Positions 46,501 to 56,575 are shown, numbered from the stretch's first letter. The stretch: DNA of 64,000 nt from Zoogloea sp. LCSB751 (GCF_002028455.1 NZ_MWUM01000020.1:1-64000); one strand, 5' to 3'. The notes: generated by a model not told the origin, from the sequence alone. Made by a program: numbers and translations.

Positions 46501-49302
46501 TCACTGCAGGCGGGTGCTGACGGTGACCCCTATCCAGCGGGGCTGGCTGGGAAAGTAGTTGTTCCAGGTGCCGAGAAAGCCGGAGTTCGTGTTGAACATG
46601 TTCTTCACGATGAGGTTCACGTCCACCAGGCGATCCCGACGGCCCAGGCCAACGGCCAGATCGGTCACTCCGAAGGCGTCGACCTCGGAGTAGCGCGACA
46701 GGGAAGGATCGTTGTTGAAACTGCTCGTATAGCGATAGTTCACCGTCGAGTGGAATATCTTGTCATCCAGCACGGGACGAACGTAATCGGCGGACAGGTT
46801 GAAGGTGTATTTGGCCGAGCCCGGCAGCGTCATGCCGGAGGCGTCGTAATAGGGCGTCGTTGTGCCACCGAGCTCCGCGGGTTTGGCCAGGGTCGGAAAC
46901 TTCTTGTAGCGCGCGTCGGTGTAGGCACCGGCAAAGCGGATCGTCGTATAGCGCAGTCCCGAATAGCTGACGTCGAGTTCCAGGCCCTTGGTCTGAACCT
47001 TGGGTACATTCCCCAGGCCTGCCGTGTAAGCCAGATTGCCGTCATTGTTGAGGACGGTCTGGACCTCGTCATAGAAGTACATGGGTTGAATGTAGTTCTT
47101 GATGTCCTGCAGAAATAGCGCAGCACCAACGACCAGATCCTGTTGCGGCAGGCTGGATTTCAATCCCAGCTCGTAGGCATTGCTCTTTTCTGCCTTCACC
47201 GGCGCAGACCGTCCCCCGGTAGCGGAGGCCCCCACAATCTGCGAAATGCCGGCTTTTTCCCCGTGTTGCCACGATAGGTAGCCGGTGTGCCGATCGCTGA
47301 ATTTGTAGCTGGGGCTGATGGTGAATGTGGGCAGCAACTCTTCGAAGGTTTCGGCTTCCGTCTCCCCATAAAGGCTGCCCAGACGGGCGCGACGGATCGC
47401 GCGGGCATCTGTGATCTGTTGCTTTTGAGCTGCATTCAGCGCGCTGTAGGAGGCCGCGCCGAAGTACTTGCGGGCCAGCGTGTCGTCCAGCTGCGTCTGA
47501 GTGACGCCAGCCGCCGCCAGGCGCACATTGTTGATGCTCAGCGGATTCAGATCCGATCCGTAGCCCTGGTCTTCCACCAGGCGGGTGGAGGTGGTGCGGC
47601 GATCCTCCTGCGTCAGGCGCAGGCCGGCGTTGAGCTTGAGCGCTTCGCTGAGGTGCCAGTCGGCGTTTCCGTAGAGGGCGAAGCTGGTGTTGTCGATCTG
47701 ATCGCGGGTCTTGGTGAACAGGCGGTTGATCGAATCCTGCATCAATACCCGGCCCGTGTTGTCCGCATCCAGACGTGCATATTGCGGAGCGCTGGCGTAG
47801 TAGGCCCCGGCATCCGAACCGTGGCGCGCGGTGGTCCAGCGCTCCGGCATCTTGCTGTTGAAGAAGTACAGGCCGGTCTGGTAATCCACCGCGCCGCCCT
47901 TGGGAGAGCTCAGGCGCAATTCCTGGCTGATCTGCTGGTATTCGACATGGCCGGTGGACGGTGAGCGGTCGATGTCGAAGACCGAGATCGGGCCGCCGCC
48001 CGAGTCGAAATAGAAATCACGATAAGCGCTGATCGAGCTCAGATTGAAGCCGCCGAGGTTCCAGTTCAAGGTGGTCGAGACCCCCTTGGAGCCATAGTTG
48101 TTCGGGTTCTGGCTGAGGCGGTTGATCTGATTGGATGTGTAATCGGCGGTCGTGTAGCGTGCTTCGCGGGCGAACCACGGGCGTGACAGCCTGCCGATTG
48201 GCTCATTGCGCTGGTCTACGGCGATGAGCTCGCCGCTTGCATTGCGGGAATCGTAATAGGCCGGCGTGGCACGGGGGAAATTGACGTAGTTGTCCGAGAA
48301 CTCCTTGCTCACGGGCGAAAAGTCGAGGTTCAGCAGGGCCGAGAAATCCGTGGAGGGCGTCAGCAGAAACTGCGCGCGGGCGTAGGTGCGGTCCGTATTC
48401 TTGTAGCTGTAGTTGGGGTCGTTGAGGTTCTTGTACAGGCCGTCGGCCTGCTCGCGGGAGAAACTCCCGCGCCAGGCCAGCAGTCCGTCGATGAGGGGGC
48501 CGCCGACCGTGGCCTTGGTGCTTAGCGTATTGAGCTGGCCATAGGTGATCGAGGCGCTGGCTTCAGGCGTAAAGCTCGGCACATTGTTCCTGATGACGAT
48601 CTCGCCCATGCTCGCATTCTTGCCCCCCAGGGTGCCTTGAGGGCCGCGGGCCACGCTGACCGTATCCACGTCGATATGGTTGAACGCGGAGCCCAGGCCG
48701 CTGATGCCGTAACTTACCCCATCGACGGTCACGCCCACGCTGGGGTCCAGAGGCCCTGCGCCACTGGCCCAGCCGACGCCGCGAATCATCAGGCTGCCGG
48801 CCTGAGGGTTGGTGTAAGTGGCGCCGACATTGCCGATCCGCGTGAGGATGTTGCGGAAGCTGTTGGTCTCGAGTCTGCTGAGTTCCTCTCCCGAGACGAC
48901 GGAGATGGACTTCGGTGTTTCCTTGAGCGTGGCCAGTGGTGTCTTGCGGCGCGAGGAAACGACGACGTTCTCCAGCGGCTGGCCGGAGGTTTCGGCTGCT
49001 TCCGGGCTGTTCCGGCCACCTGGCGGGGGGACTGTCACGCTCTGCGCTGTCGGTGGCGGATTGGCCGGCTGTTGCTCCTTCTCGTTGAGCCGTTTCTTCA
49101 GGGCTTCGATCTCCGCGCGCAATTGAGCGTTTTCGGCCTGCAGGGCGGTCGGCGACGCCTGGGAGTCTGCGGCGAGGGCCAGCGGGGCGTTCAGTGCGGA
49201 CAGGCTGGTCAGAATCCCGAGTGTCAGCGGGGAGAGTGCCCGATAGCTCGCTGGTGTCCGGTTCCTGGCCTGGTGTGGCGAGTTTGAAACGTGTGCTGCC
49301 AT
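46501..49302 (-). CDS. TonB-dependent outer-membrane receptor with N-terminal coiled coil
   Basis: The 933-residue product has a long signal region ending near LALAADSQ. A short coiled coil follows (AENAQLRAEIEALKKRLNEK), then a Pro-rich linker, a TonB-box-like VVVSSRRK, a plug domain (SLMIRGVGWASG, VARGPQGTLGGKNASMGEIV) and a large barrel ending in WIGVTVSTRLQ. There is no STN signalling domain. Substrate is not evident; it could be a siderophore or an aromatic or carbohydrate-like compound. The start at 49302 was chosen for AAGGGGA upstream and the signal peptide. It is divergent from the sigma-54 envelope operon. Confidence 0.88.
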   Translation of the reverse strand: MAAHVSNSPHQARNRTPASYRALSPLTLGILTSLSALNAPLALAADSQASPTALQAENAQLRAEIEALKKRLNEKEQQPANPPPTAQSVTVPPPGGRNSPEAAETSGQPLENVVVSSRRKTPLATLKETPKSISVVSGEELSRLETNSFRNILTRIGNVGATYTNPQAGSLMIRGVGWASGAGPLDPSVGVTVDGVSYGISGLGSAFNHIDVDTVSVARGPQGTLGGKNASMGEIVIRNNVPSFTPEASASITYGQLNTLSTKATVGGPLIDGLLAWRGSFSREQADGLYKNLNDPNYSYKNTDRTYARAQFLLTPSTDFSALLNLDFSPVSKEFSDNYVNFPRATPAYYDSRNASGELIAVDQRNEPIGRLSRPWFAREARYTTADYTSNQINRLSQNPNNYGSKGVSTTLNWNLGGFNLSSISAYRDFYFDSGGGPISVFDIDRSPSTGHVEYQQISQELRLSSPKGGAVDYQTGLYFFNSKMPERWTTARHGSDAGAYYASAPQYARLDADNTGRVLMQDSINRLFTKTRDQIDNTSFALYGNADWHLSEALKLNAGLRLTQEDRRTTSTRLVEDQGYGSDLNPLSINNVRLAAAGVTQTQLDDTLARKYFGAASYSALNAAQKQQITDARAIRRARLGSLYGETEAETFEELLPTFTISPSYKFSDRHTGYLSWQHGEKAGISQIVGASATGGRSAPVKAEKSNAYELGLKSSLPQQDLVVGAALFLQDIKNYIQPMYFYDEVQTVLNNDGNLAYTAGLGNVPKVQTKGLELDVSYSGLRYTTIRFAGAYTDARYKKFPTLAKPAELGGTTTPYYDASGMTLPGSAKYTFNLSADYVRPVLDDKIFHSTVNYRYTSSFNNDPSLSRYSEVDAFGVTDLAVGLGRRDRLVDVNLIVKNMFNTNSGFLGTWNNYFPSQPRWIGVTVSTRLQ

Positions 49303-49483
49303 GAAGTCCCCTTCGTCTTTGGATACATGAGAAATGGGAGGGGGCTTTGCACGGGGCATGCCAAAGAGGGGTTCATTCATGATTTTGGCTTGATCTTGTT
49401 GAGGGGAAAGATAAGTCGGGTTCCGTACTGCAATCGGGGGTTTGTTTATTGTTTTTGGTGTTTTTGTGGCACCTCGTTTGTCC

Positions 49484-49495
49484 GTTCTTAAGAAC
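49484..49495. promoter_or_regulatory. Perfect 12-base palindrome upstream of the TonB receptor
   Basis: GTTCTTAAGAAC lies about 180 bases upstream of the receptor start in an AT-rich gap (49303-49994). It could be an operator. The rest of this gap holds the sigma-54 element at 49814 and no gene I can support. Confidence 0.3.
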
Positions 49496-49813
49496 TGAAA
49501 TGGATAAGTGGTGCGTGCCTGCCGGATTGTGGCGATAAAGAAGCAGTGTCTGGTCACTGTGCATTGTTCTCAACAGCGTTATGGCAATTGATTCGCTCGG
49601 CTCGACTGGCTTGAATTCCGGGGGGCGGTGTGAATCGGCCAGCGTCGTCTGGAAATAAAACCCGTCGTCGCCGATTCGTCCGACAGTCGTTCGATTGGCC
49701 GAAGCATTCTCGGACGCTGTCAATCGCTTTGCTGCTACGCCGCAAGTCCGATGGCGGGGTGTCGTATTTCTTAAGATTTTGATTTTTATGGATTGTTTGT
49801 TGTTGGCTCGATT

Positions 49814-49829
49814 GGCACTCAAGTTGCTA
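49814..49829 (+). promoter_or_regulatory. Sigma-54 promoter of the envelope operon
   Basis: TGGCAC-TCAAG-TTGCT is a full -24/-12 match, about 165 bases before the first gene. An isolated GTCCG half-site lies at 49678, but I see no full copy of the repeat found at the other sigma-54 promoters. Confidence 0.83.
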
Positions 49830-49994
49830 TTTCTCCGTCAAGGAGGCGTTCGAGCGTTTGGCGCATATCGGCCGGCGGGCGGACGGATATAAGACGGTGC
49901 TTGCATTGAGCAGCAAGAGTCTATTGAGACAAATATAAGCGCGCCCCTGGCAGGAAGCGGGCGTCCTCCGAATCGAAATCCACAAATCCAATAA

Positions 49995-51086
49995 ATGGGA
50001 ATGGAGAAGCCATGGAGACACATCTTTCCTGTCGTCCGGCCTGCGGGCAATCAGCATTGGGGGGCGGACATGCTTAAGGCGATCAATAAACTCGGCAAAG
50101 GCGCACGGGCGATCACCTCGGTGGGAACCTCGTCGCTGCCGGTGGCGATCATCGGCGGGTTGCTTTACGCGGCCTTTTTCGTGAAGGCCGAACCGAGCGC
50201 GGGTGAATTGAAGGCCCGCCCGCTGGAGCGTCGCGATGCCTTCTACGGGGTGGTGGCCCCCGGCGGGGCGACCCTGTGGGCGGCCGGTTCCAACGGCAAG
50301 ATCGTGCGCAGCGAGGACGGCGGCCAGACCTGGGGCGTGCAGGACAGCCCGGTGGCGACCCACCTGCAGTCGATCTCCGCGTGGGATGCGCAGCGTGCGG
50401 TGGCGGTCGGCAACCGCGGCCTGGTGGTGGTGACGGAGGACGGCGGCAAGACCTGGAAGGAGGTCAAGGTGCCCCACTCGGAAGTCGCCAACAAGCTGCT
50501 GCAGGTGCACACCTATGCCGACGGTGTGGCGTGGGCGGTCGGCGAGCTGGGGGCGGTGCTGAAGAGCGCCGATTACGGCGCCACCTGGACCCGCGCGCTG
50601 GACGAGAAGGACCAGGCCTGGAACGACATCGCCTTCGTCGGCCAGGCGGGCTGGCTGGTCGGCGAGTTCGGCCAGATCCTGCGCAGCACCGATGGCGGGC
50701 AAAGCTGGGCGGCGGTGCCGAGCCCGGTCAAGACCAGCCTGATGTCGGTGAGCTTCCGCGACGCCTTGCACGGTGTGGCGGTGGGGCTGGCCGGCACGGT
50801 ACTGGTCACGAGCGACGGCGGTGCGAGCTGGAAGGATGTGCCGCCGCCGACCCGCGAGCACCTCAACTGCGTGATCTGGGACGGCGCCGGCTGGGTTGCC
50901 GTCGGCGACAAGGGTATCCGCGTGAGTGCCGGCCCCGAGGCCGACACCTGGAAGGCCAGCCGCATCTCCGACCAGGATCTGTCCTGGCACACCCAGATCG
51001 TCAAGACCGCCGACGACTACGTGCTGGCCGGCGCCAACCTGGCGCTGCTGCACCAGGACGGGCTGCGCATCCTCGGCCGCGACTGA
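49995..51086 (+). CDS. YCF48/BNR-type beta-propeller protein, membrane-anchored
   Basis: The product (363 residues from 49995, or 338 if the ATG at 50070 is used) has one N-terminal hydrophobic helix (SSLPVAIIGGLLYAAFF). About six propeller repeats follow, each with the Asp-box-like pattern S-x-D-x-G-x-x-W, for example SEDGGQTWG, TEDGGKTWK, STDGGQSWA and TSDGGASWK. Such YCF48-like proteins occur beside RND and DUF1302/DUF1329 genes in hydrophobic-compound catabolic clusters, probably as periplasmic assembly or binding factors. The start is unsettled because neither candidate has a strong ribosome site. It is the first gene of the sigma-54 envelope operon. Confidence 0.82.
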   Translation: MGMEKPWRHIFPVVRPAGNQHWGADMLKAINKLGKGARAITSVGTSSLPVAIIGGLLYAAFFVKAEPSAGELKARPLERRDAFYGVVAPGGATLWAAGSNGKIVRSEDGGQTWGVQDSPVATHLQSISAWDAQRAVAVGNRGLVVVTEDGGKTWKEVKVPHSEVANKLLQVHTYADGVAWAVGELGAVLKSADYGATWTRALDEKDQAWNDIAFVGQAGWLVGEFGQILRSTDGGQSWAAVPSPVKTSLMSVSFRDALHGVAVGLAGTVLVTSDGGASWKDVPPPTREHLNCVIWDGAGWVAVGDKGIRVSAGPEADTWKASRISDQDLSWHTQIVKTADDYVLAGANLALLHQDGLRILGRD

Positions 51087-51199
51087 CAGGTGCCCCCACG
51101 GCCGGGCTTTGCCCAGCCTGCCCCCCGAGGGGGACAAGAAAACTTGGGGTGGCCCGGCGTTTTCTTGAGTGCCCTCCAATTTCAGACAAGGAAACAGGA

Positions 51200-53584
51200 A
51201 TGAAAAACGCGACGTTCAGGGCGCTGGCGCGCCTGATCGATCTGGTCCTGCAGTACCGGGTGATGGTGGTGTCGGCCATCGTCGGCTTCACTTGCGTGAT
51301 GGGTTATCTGGCCGCGCAGATCGAGGTGAAGACGGTCTTCAGCGACCTGCTGCCCCGCAACCATCCCTACGTGGAGGTGAACAACCGCTTCAAGCAGACC
51401 TTCGGCGGCTCCAACATGGTCAGCATCATGCTGGAGGTGGAGCAGGGTGATGTGTTCAACATGACGGTGCTGAAGAAGGTTCAGCAGATCACCCAGGCGC
51501 TGCAGAAAGTGGAGGGCGTCGATACCTACCAGATCGCCTCCCTCGCTTCGAAGAAGATGAAGGAGGTCCGCGCCTCCACCGAGGGCATCGAGTCGCGGCC
51601 GCTGATGTGGCCCGGCCTGCCGAAGGACGCCGGGGAGATCGCCACGCTGCGCGAGGCGGTGCTCAACAACCCGCTGGTGTACGGGCCCTACGTGTCCATC
51701 GACATGCGCGCCACGCTAATCACTGCCGATTTCATCGACGGCGCGGTGGACTACGTGAAGGCCTACAAGCAGATCGAGGAGATCGCCGACGCGGCGCGCG
51801 GCGACGGGGTGCTGGTGCGGGTGGTCGGCGAGCCGATCTTGTACGGCCTCGTCAATCACTACCTGGGCGAGACGCTGCAGATCTTCATGGTCACGGTCGG
51901 CGCGCTGGTGGTGCTACTGCTGCTCATCACGCGCACCTGGCACGGCACCCTGCTGCCGCTGATCACCGGCCTGGTCAGCGCGATCTGGGCCCTGGGGGCG
52001 GCCAAGCTGATGCACTTCCACCTGGATCCGCTGGTCATCGTGGTGGCCTTCCTGATCACCGCCCAGGCCATCTCCAACTCGGTGCAGCTGGTGTCGCGCT
52101 TCGACGATGAAGTCGCGGCCGGTGCCACCTCGGCGGGTGCGGCAGCGCGGGCGGCGCTGCTCAACCTGTTCAAGCCCGGCATGCTGGCCATCGTCGCCGA
52201 CGCCGGCTGCGTGCTGGTGGTGGCGCTGACGCCGATCCCGATGCTGGAGAAGATCTCCTACATCGGCACGGTGTGGATCCTGTCGATCATGCTCAGCGCG
52301 ATGGTGCTGACGCCGGTGCTGCTGTCCTGGTGCGGCGTGCGCAAGCGCTACGCCCATCCGGTCAACGTCTATCCGCTGCTGCAGAGGATCCTCGGCCTGT
52401 GCGCGGCCGTGGTGACCTCGAAGCTGCGTTTCGCGGTGGTGATCGGCGCGACAGTGGCCTTCGCGGTGTCCGGCCTGTACGCCTTCAAGCTGAAGGTCGG
52501 CGATGCCAATCCGGGCTCGCCGATCCTGTGGCCGGATTCCACCTACAACAAGGATGCGACGGCGATCAACCAGAAATTCCAGGGTTCCGACCGCATGTTC
52601 GTGGTGGTGCAGGGCAAGAAGGAGGGCGCGCTGAAGGAGCCGAGTGTGCTGGAAGGTATGGAGCGCTTCCAGAAATACATGGAGGCCCAGCCCGAGGTCG
52701 GCGGCAGCATCTCGCTGGCCGACATCCTGCCGGCGGTGAAGCGGGTGGTGCGCGAGGGCAATGCCCGCTACCAGGAGCTCGGCGGCAGCGCCGACGAGAA
52801 CGGCGAGCTGGTGTACATGTTCGTCTCCGGTGCCGACCCCGGCGACATGGACCGCTTTGCCGACCCGCAGGCCAAGAACGGCGCGGTGACCCTGTTCTTC
52901 CGCGACCACCAGGGCGAGACGATCCGCACGGCGATTGCCCGCGTGAAGGAATATGTGGCGGCCCACAAGCTGGAGGATGCGGAGTTCCTGCTCGCCGGCG
53001 GCCTGGTCGGGGTGCTGGCGGCGGTCAATGAGGTGATCCTCGCCGGGCAGATCGAATCCATCGCTTTTGCCCTGCTGGTGCTGGTGGCGTGCTGCATGTT
53101 CACCTATCGCTCCACGGTGGCCGGCATGTTCTTCATGGTGCCGGTGCTGCTGTCCAACACGCTGACCTTCAGCTACATGGCCTGGAAGGGCATCGGCATG
53201 AACATCAACACCCTGCCGGTGGTGGCGCTGGGCATCGGCCTCGGCGTCGATTACAGCTTCTACATCGTCGATGGCATCCGCGAGGAATTGCACCACCACA
53301 AGGATGTGGGCCGCGCCATCGTCAAATCCATCTCCACCTCCGGCAAGGGCGTGCTGATCACCGCGCTGACCCTGGTCACCAGCGTCGTGCTGTGGAGTTT
53401 CTCGTCCCTGCGCCTGCAGGCCGACATGGGCGTGCTGATCGCCATCTGGCTGTTCATCTCGGCGGCCTCGGCGCTGTTCCTGATGCCGGCGATGGTCTAT
53501 GTCTTCCGGCCGGAGTTCATCGTCGGCTCCAAGCGCCATCCCATCGAGCAGGCCGTCGCGGCCGAGCCGATCCAGGCCACCTGA
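51200..53584 (+). CDS. RND/MMPL-family transporter of the ketone island
   Basis: The 794-residue product has the duplicated RND plan. A first helix near residue 20 (VMVVSAIVGFTCVMGYLA) is followed by a periplasmic domain, a helix block (IFMVTVGALVVLLLLI onward), a second domain after about residue 420, and a final helix block ending at PAMVYVFRPEF. It is of the same general type as the exporter at 34692 but only distantly alike. AGGAA precedes the ATG. In an operon with a YCF48, a DUF1302 and a DUF1329 gene under sigma-54 control, it probably moves hydrophobic ketones, alcohols or their relatives across the envelope; direction is unknown. Confidence 0.87.
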   Translation: MKNATFRALARLIDLVLQYRVMVVSAIVGFTCVMGYLAAQIEVKTVFSDLLPRNHPYVEVNNRFKQTFGGSNMVSIMLEVEQGDVFNMTVLKKVQQITQALQKVEGVDTYQIASLASKKMKEVRASTEGIESRPLMWPGLPKDAGEIATLREAVLNNPLVYGPYVSIDMRATLITADFIDGAVDYVKAYKQIEEIADAARGDGVLVRVVGEPILYGLVNHYLGETLQIFMVTVGALVVLLLLITRTWHGTLLPLITGLVSAIWALGAAKLMHFHLDPLVIVVAFLITAQAISNSVQLVSRFDDEVAAGATSAGAAARAALLNLFKPGMLAIVADAGCVLVVALTPIPMLEKISYIGTVWILSIMLSAMVLTPVLLSWCGVRKRYAHPVNVYPLLQRILGLCAAVVTSKLRFAVVIGATVAFAVSGLYAFKLKVGDANPGSPILWPDSTYNKDATAINQKFQGSDRMFVVVQGKKEGALKEPSVLEGMERFQKYMEAQPEVGGSISLADILPAVKRVVREGNARYQELGGSADENGELVYMFVSGADPGDMDRFADPQAKNGAVTLFFRDHQGETIRTAIARVKEYVAAHKLEDAEFLLAGGLVGVLAAVNEVILAGQIESIAFALLVLVACCMFTYRSTVAGMFFMVPVLLSNTLTFSYMAWKGIGMNINTLPVVALGIGLGVDYSFYIVDGIREELHHHKDVGRAIVKSISTSGKGVLITALTLVTSVVLWSFSSLRLQADMGVLIAIWLFISAASALFLMPAMVYVFRPEFIVGSKRHPIEQAVAAEPIQAT

Positions 53585-53675
53585 TTTTCCTGTCGTACCC
53601 GTCTCCATCCCCCGGCGCAGCCGCGCCAGGGGGCGGGGCAAGTCTTGTCCACAACAACAGAAGCGGAGGTGACAC

Positions 53676-55223
53676 ATGAAGGCAAACAGAAGGCTGGCGC
53701 TCGCCGTCAGCGCGGCCCTCGGCCTGAGCGCGGCGTATCTGCCGGCCCATGCCGAGGACGCGGCGGCCGATCAGGACGGCAACTATTTCCATATCGGCGG
53801 CTATGTGCGCGGCTGGGCGGCGTTCAACCTGCAGGACATCCCCGAAACCCGGGGCAACGACAAGGGCAAGCTGTCGATGCTGCGTGGCTCGATATTGCTC
53901 GATGCGGATGCCGCCACCGGGCCGATCAAGTGGAAGGCCGTGGCCCGCGTGGACCGGGAGGCGATGACGCCCTACCTGCGCGACCTGGAGGATCTGCGCA
54001 AGATCACCGGGACCACCGGTGGCGACCATTCGAGCATCCTCGACAATTACAACACCGGCGACCTGCGCGAGTTCTGGGGCGAGTTCAAGGCCGGTGACCG
54101 GGCCACCTTCCGCATCGGCAAGCAGCAGATCGTGTGGGGCGAGTCGGACTTCTTCCACGCGATGGATGTGGTCCATGGCTACGACCTGAGCTGGCGCCTG
54201 TTCTTCGAAGGGGAGAACGAGGAGTGGCGCAAGCCCCTGTGGCTGGCGAGCGTGAAGCTCGACGTGCCGGAGGCTGCCGGCCAGATCCACGCCTATGTGC
54301 GGCCGGGCCTGGATCGCTGCAAGGACATCGGCAACACCTACGATATCCGCGGCGGACGCTGGTTCTTCCAGCCCTACCGGGGCTTCGACCTGTCGGCGGT
54401 GACCACCAACGACTGCAAGCACCCGGAAGGCAACAAGGATGACTGGACTGGCGGCATCCGCTGGTCGGGCGAGGCGGGTTCCCTCAACTACTCGCTGGCC
54501 TACGTGAAGACCTTTGCCGCCGACCCGGTGGCCAACTCGGTGTATGCGCCGTGGAAGAAAGTGGCGGCCGGCCCGCTGTTCGATCTGATCCATCCCAAGA
54601 TCGACGTCTTCGGCGCCACCGTCAGCGGCTATTCCGCCACCTTCGACACCGTCTTCAGCGCAGAAATCGCCTACACCAAGGACCAGCCTTATAACGTCGG
54701 GACCGGCGGGCTCACCAATCCGACCCTCGGCGCGGCGGCCGGCCTCGGCTTTGGCGGCATCAAGCTGAAGGACACGGTGACGACGATGCTGCGGGCCGAC
54801 AAGAACCTGCACTTCGAGGATCTGCTCGGCACCAACCGGCCGTCCTTCTCGTCGGTGCAGATCTTCGATACCTGGATCCGCGACCACAAGTCCTCGGAAG
54901 ATCTGGTCCGTCTGTTTGCCTATGGCGCGCCGCTCACCGAGCACAACACCATCCTGACGGCGTTCACGGTGCTCAACTACAAGGGCGACACCATCAACCC
55001 GGGCATCGCGGTCGGTGTGGACGTCAGTCACGGCGGCGGCTTCGTGATTCCCAGCATCGATCTGGTCCTCGGCGACAAATGGCGTGCCAAGGCCGAGGCC
55101 GACATCTTCTGGACGTCCGGCCACACCAGCAAGGCCTTGTTCGACCCCAATCCCGGCGTACAGCTGTTCGGCTACTTCGCCAACAACAGCCAGCTCACCT
55201 TCCGTTTGACCCGTCAGTTCTAA
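53676..55223 (+). CDS. DUF1302-family outer-membrane protein
   Basis: The 515-residue product has a signal peptide ending in LPAHAEDA. The DUF1302 sequence pattern follows, including GGYVRGWAAFNLQD, LREFWGEFKAGDRATFRIGKQ, QIVWGESDFFHAMDVVHGYD and a closing QLTFRLTRQF strand. The family forms outer-membrane barrels next to DUF1329 proteins and RND transporters in steroid, terpene and aromatic degradation clusters, where uptake or transport of hydrophobic substrate is suspected. GGAGG lies before the ATG. It follows the RND gene by 91 bases and precedes DUF1329 by 22. Confidence 0.9.
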   Translation: MKANRRLALAVSAALGLSAAYLPAHAEDAAADQDGNYFHIGGYVRGWAAFNLQDIPETRGNDKGKLSMLRGSILLDADAATGPIKWKAVARVDREAMTPYLRDLEDLRKITGTTGGDHSSILDNYNTGDLREFWGEFKAGDRATFRIGKQQIVWGESDFFHAMDVVHGYDLSWRLFFEGENEEWRKPLWLASVKLDVPEAAGQIHAYVRPGLDRCKDIGNTYDIRGGRWFFQPYRGFDLSAVTTNDCKHPEGNKDDWTGGIRWSGEAGSLNYSLAYVKTFAADPVANSVYAPWKKVAAGPLFDLIHPKIDVFGATVSGYSATFDTVFSAEIAYTKDQPYNVGTGGLTNPTLGAAAGLGFGGIKLKDTVTTMLRADKNLHFEDLLGTNRPSFSSVQIFDTWIRDHKSSEDLVRLFAYGAPLTEHNTILTAFTVLNYKGDTINPGIAVGVDVSHGGGFVIPSIDLVLGDKWRAKAEADIFWTSGHTSKALFDPNPGVQLFGYFANNSQLTFRLTRQF

Positions 55224-55245
55224 GTTCCACAGAGGAGACAAAACG

Positions 55246-56556
55246 ATGAACGCAACAACAAAAGTGAATCCGGCCCGCCGCAAGTTCGCCTGTCAGGCCC
55301 TGGCCATCGGCCTCGGCGCCAGCTTCGTCGGCCTTGCCCAGGCCGGCGAGCTGCAGGCTGGCTTCGTCATCACCAAGGACAATTACGACAAGATCAAGAA
55401 CGACACCTTCGAAGGCAAGACCATCGCCAGCATGGTGCCGGACAAGCTCGAAACGATGATCAAGAAGCATGGCCTGACCATCAAGCTGGCCAACTCGAAG
55501 AAGATCGAGATGGACCCGAAGTACGTCAGCGCCACCAAGGACAACGTGAAGAACGTCAAGTTCGACCCGGCCACCCGCACCATGAGCGGCTGGAAGTCGG
55601 GCATGCCCTTCCCGCCGGAAACCATCAAGCTCGACGATCCGACCGCTGGCGACAAGGTGATCTGGAACCTGCGTGCCGCCACCTACGGCGCAACGATGGA
55701 CCTGCGCGACATCTCTTTCGTGTTCATCAGCGGCGCCACCGGCGTCGAGCGCGTGCAGCGCTGGCAGTCCCGCCGCTACTACATGGAAGGCCGCCTGGAC
55801 GGCGGACCGGTGAGCGAGGGCGATGGCAGCATCGCCCAGAAGACCTACCTGTTCGCCACCAGCCCGCAGGACATCCGCGGCCTCGGTACCTTCTCGATCC
55901 GCTACAACGACCCGACCTCCGCTAAGCCCGACGACACCTGGGCCTACCTGAAGTCAGTGCGGCGTACCCGTCGCCTGTCCGGCGGGGCGTGGATGGACCC
56001 GATCGGCGGCACTGACCAACTCTACGACGACTGGGACATCTGGGATGCCTTCCCGACCAAGTACCGCGCCAACAAGCTGGTCGACAAGCGCTGGGTGCTG
56101 GCCGTCGCCCACAGCCCGCTGGTCAGCGTGGACGCCAAGAAGCGCGACACGCCGGAGGAGTTTCCGTCCGTCGGTCTGACCGAGGCACCGTACTACTTCC
56201 CGGCCAAGCACATCGAGTGGGAGCCCCGTGAGGTGTACGTGGTGGAAGGCACACCGCCGCCGGAGCATCCCTACAGCAAGAAGGTGGTCTACATGGAGGT
56301 GAACTTCCCGCGCCCCTATCTGGGCGAGATGTATGACCAGAAGGGCGAGTTCTGGAAGTTCATGATCTTCCAGAATCGCCCGGACATTGGCGACGACGGC
56401 TACAAGGCGGTGATGCCGGTGGTTGGCCACGTCATCGACGTGAAGCGCAACCACTCCACAACCTGGTCTTCCAACATGAAGGCCAACCCGAAGGGCGTGA
56501 AGGAGAACGACGTCTCCCTCAGCAAGCTCGAGGAAGTGGCGACCGGCGGCAAGTAA
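55246..56556 (+). CDS. DUF1329-family periplasmic protein
   Basis: The 436-residue product has a signal peptide cleaved near LAQAGELQ. DUF1329 wording follows, such as GMPFPPETIKLDDPTAGDKVIWNL (read in parts), ISGATGVERVQRWQSRRYYM, WAYLKSVRRTRRLSGGAWMDP and VYVVEGTPPPEHPYSKKVVY. The family is LolA-like in predicted fold and nearly always neighbours DUF1302 and RND genes. AGGAG lies 11 bases before the ATG. It is the last gene of the sigma-54 operon, with a strong terminator after it. Confidence 0.9.
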   Translation: MNATTKVNPARRKFACQALAIGLGASFVGLAQAGELQAGFVITKDNYDKIKNDTFEGKTIASMVPDKLETMIKKHGLTIKLANSKKIEMDPKYVSATKDNVKNVKFDPATRTMSGWKSGMPFPPETIKLDDPTAGDKVIWNLRAATYGATMDLRDISFVFISGATGVERVQRWQSRRYYMEGRLDGGPVSEGDGSIAQKTYLFATSPQDIRGLGTFSIRYNDPTSAKPDDTWAYLKSVRRTRRLSGGAWMDPIGGTDQLYDDWDIWDAFPTKYRANKLVDKRWVLAVAHSPLVSVDAKKRDTPEEFPSVGLTEAPYYFPAKHIEWEPREVYVVEGTPPPEHPYSKKVVYMEVNFPRPYLGEMYDQKGEFWKFMIFQNRPDIGDDGYKAVMPVVGHVIDVKRNHSTTWSSNMKANPKGVKENDVSLSKLEEVATGGK

Positions 56557-56575
56557 GCCGCGAAAGTCCCCGGAT

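Noticed and set aside
49467..49482. Second sigma-54-like element TGGCAC-CTCGT-TTGT
   Set aside because: The -12 GC is replaced by GT, and it points away from the TonB receptor and is over 500 bases from the next plus-strand gene, with a better element at 49814.
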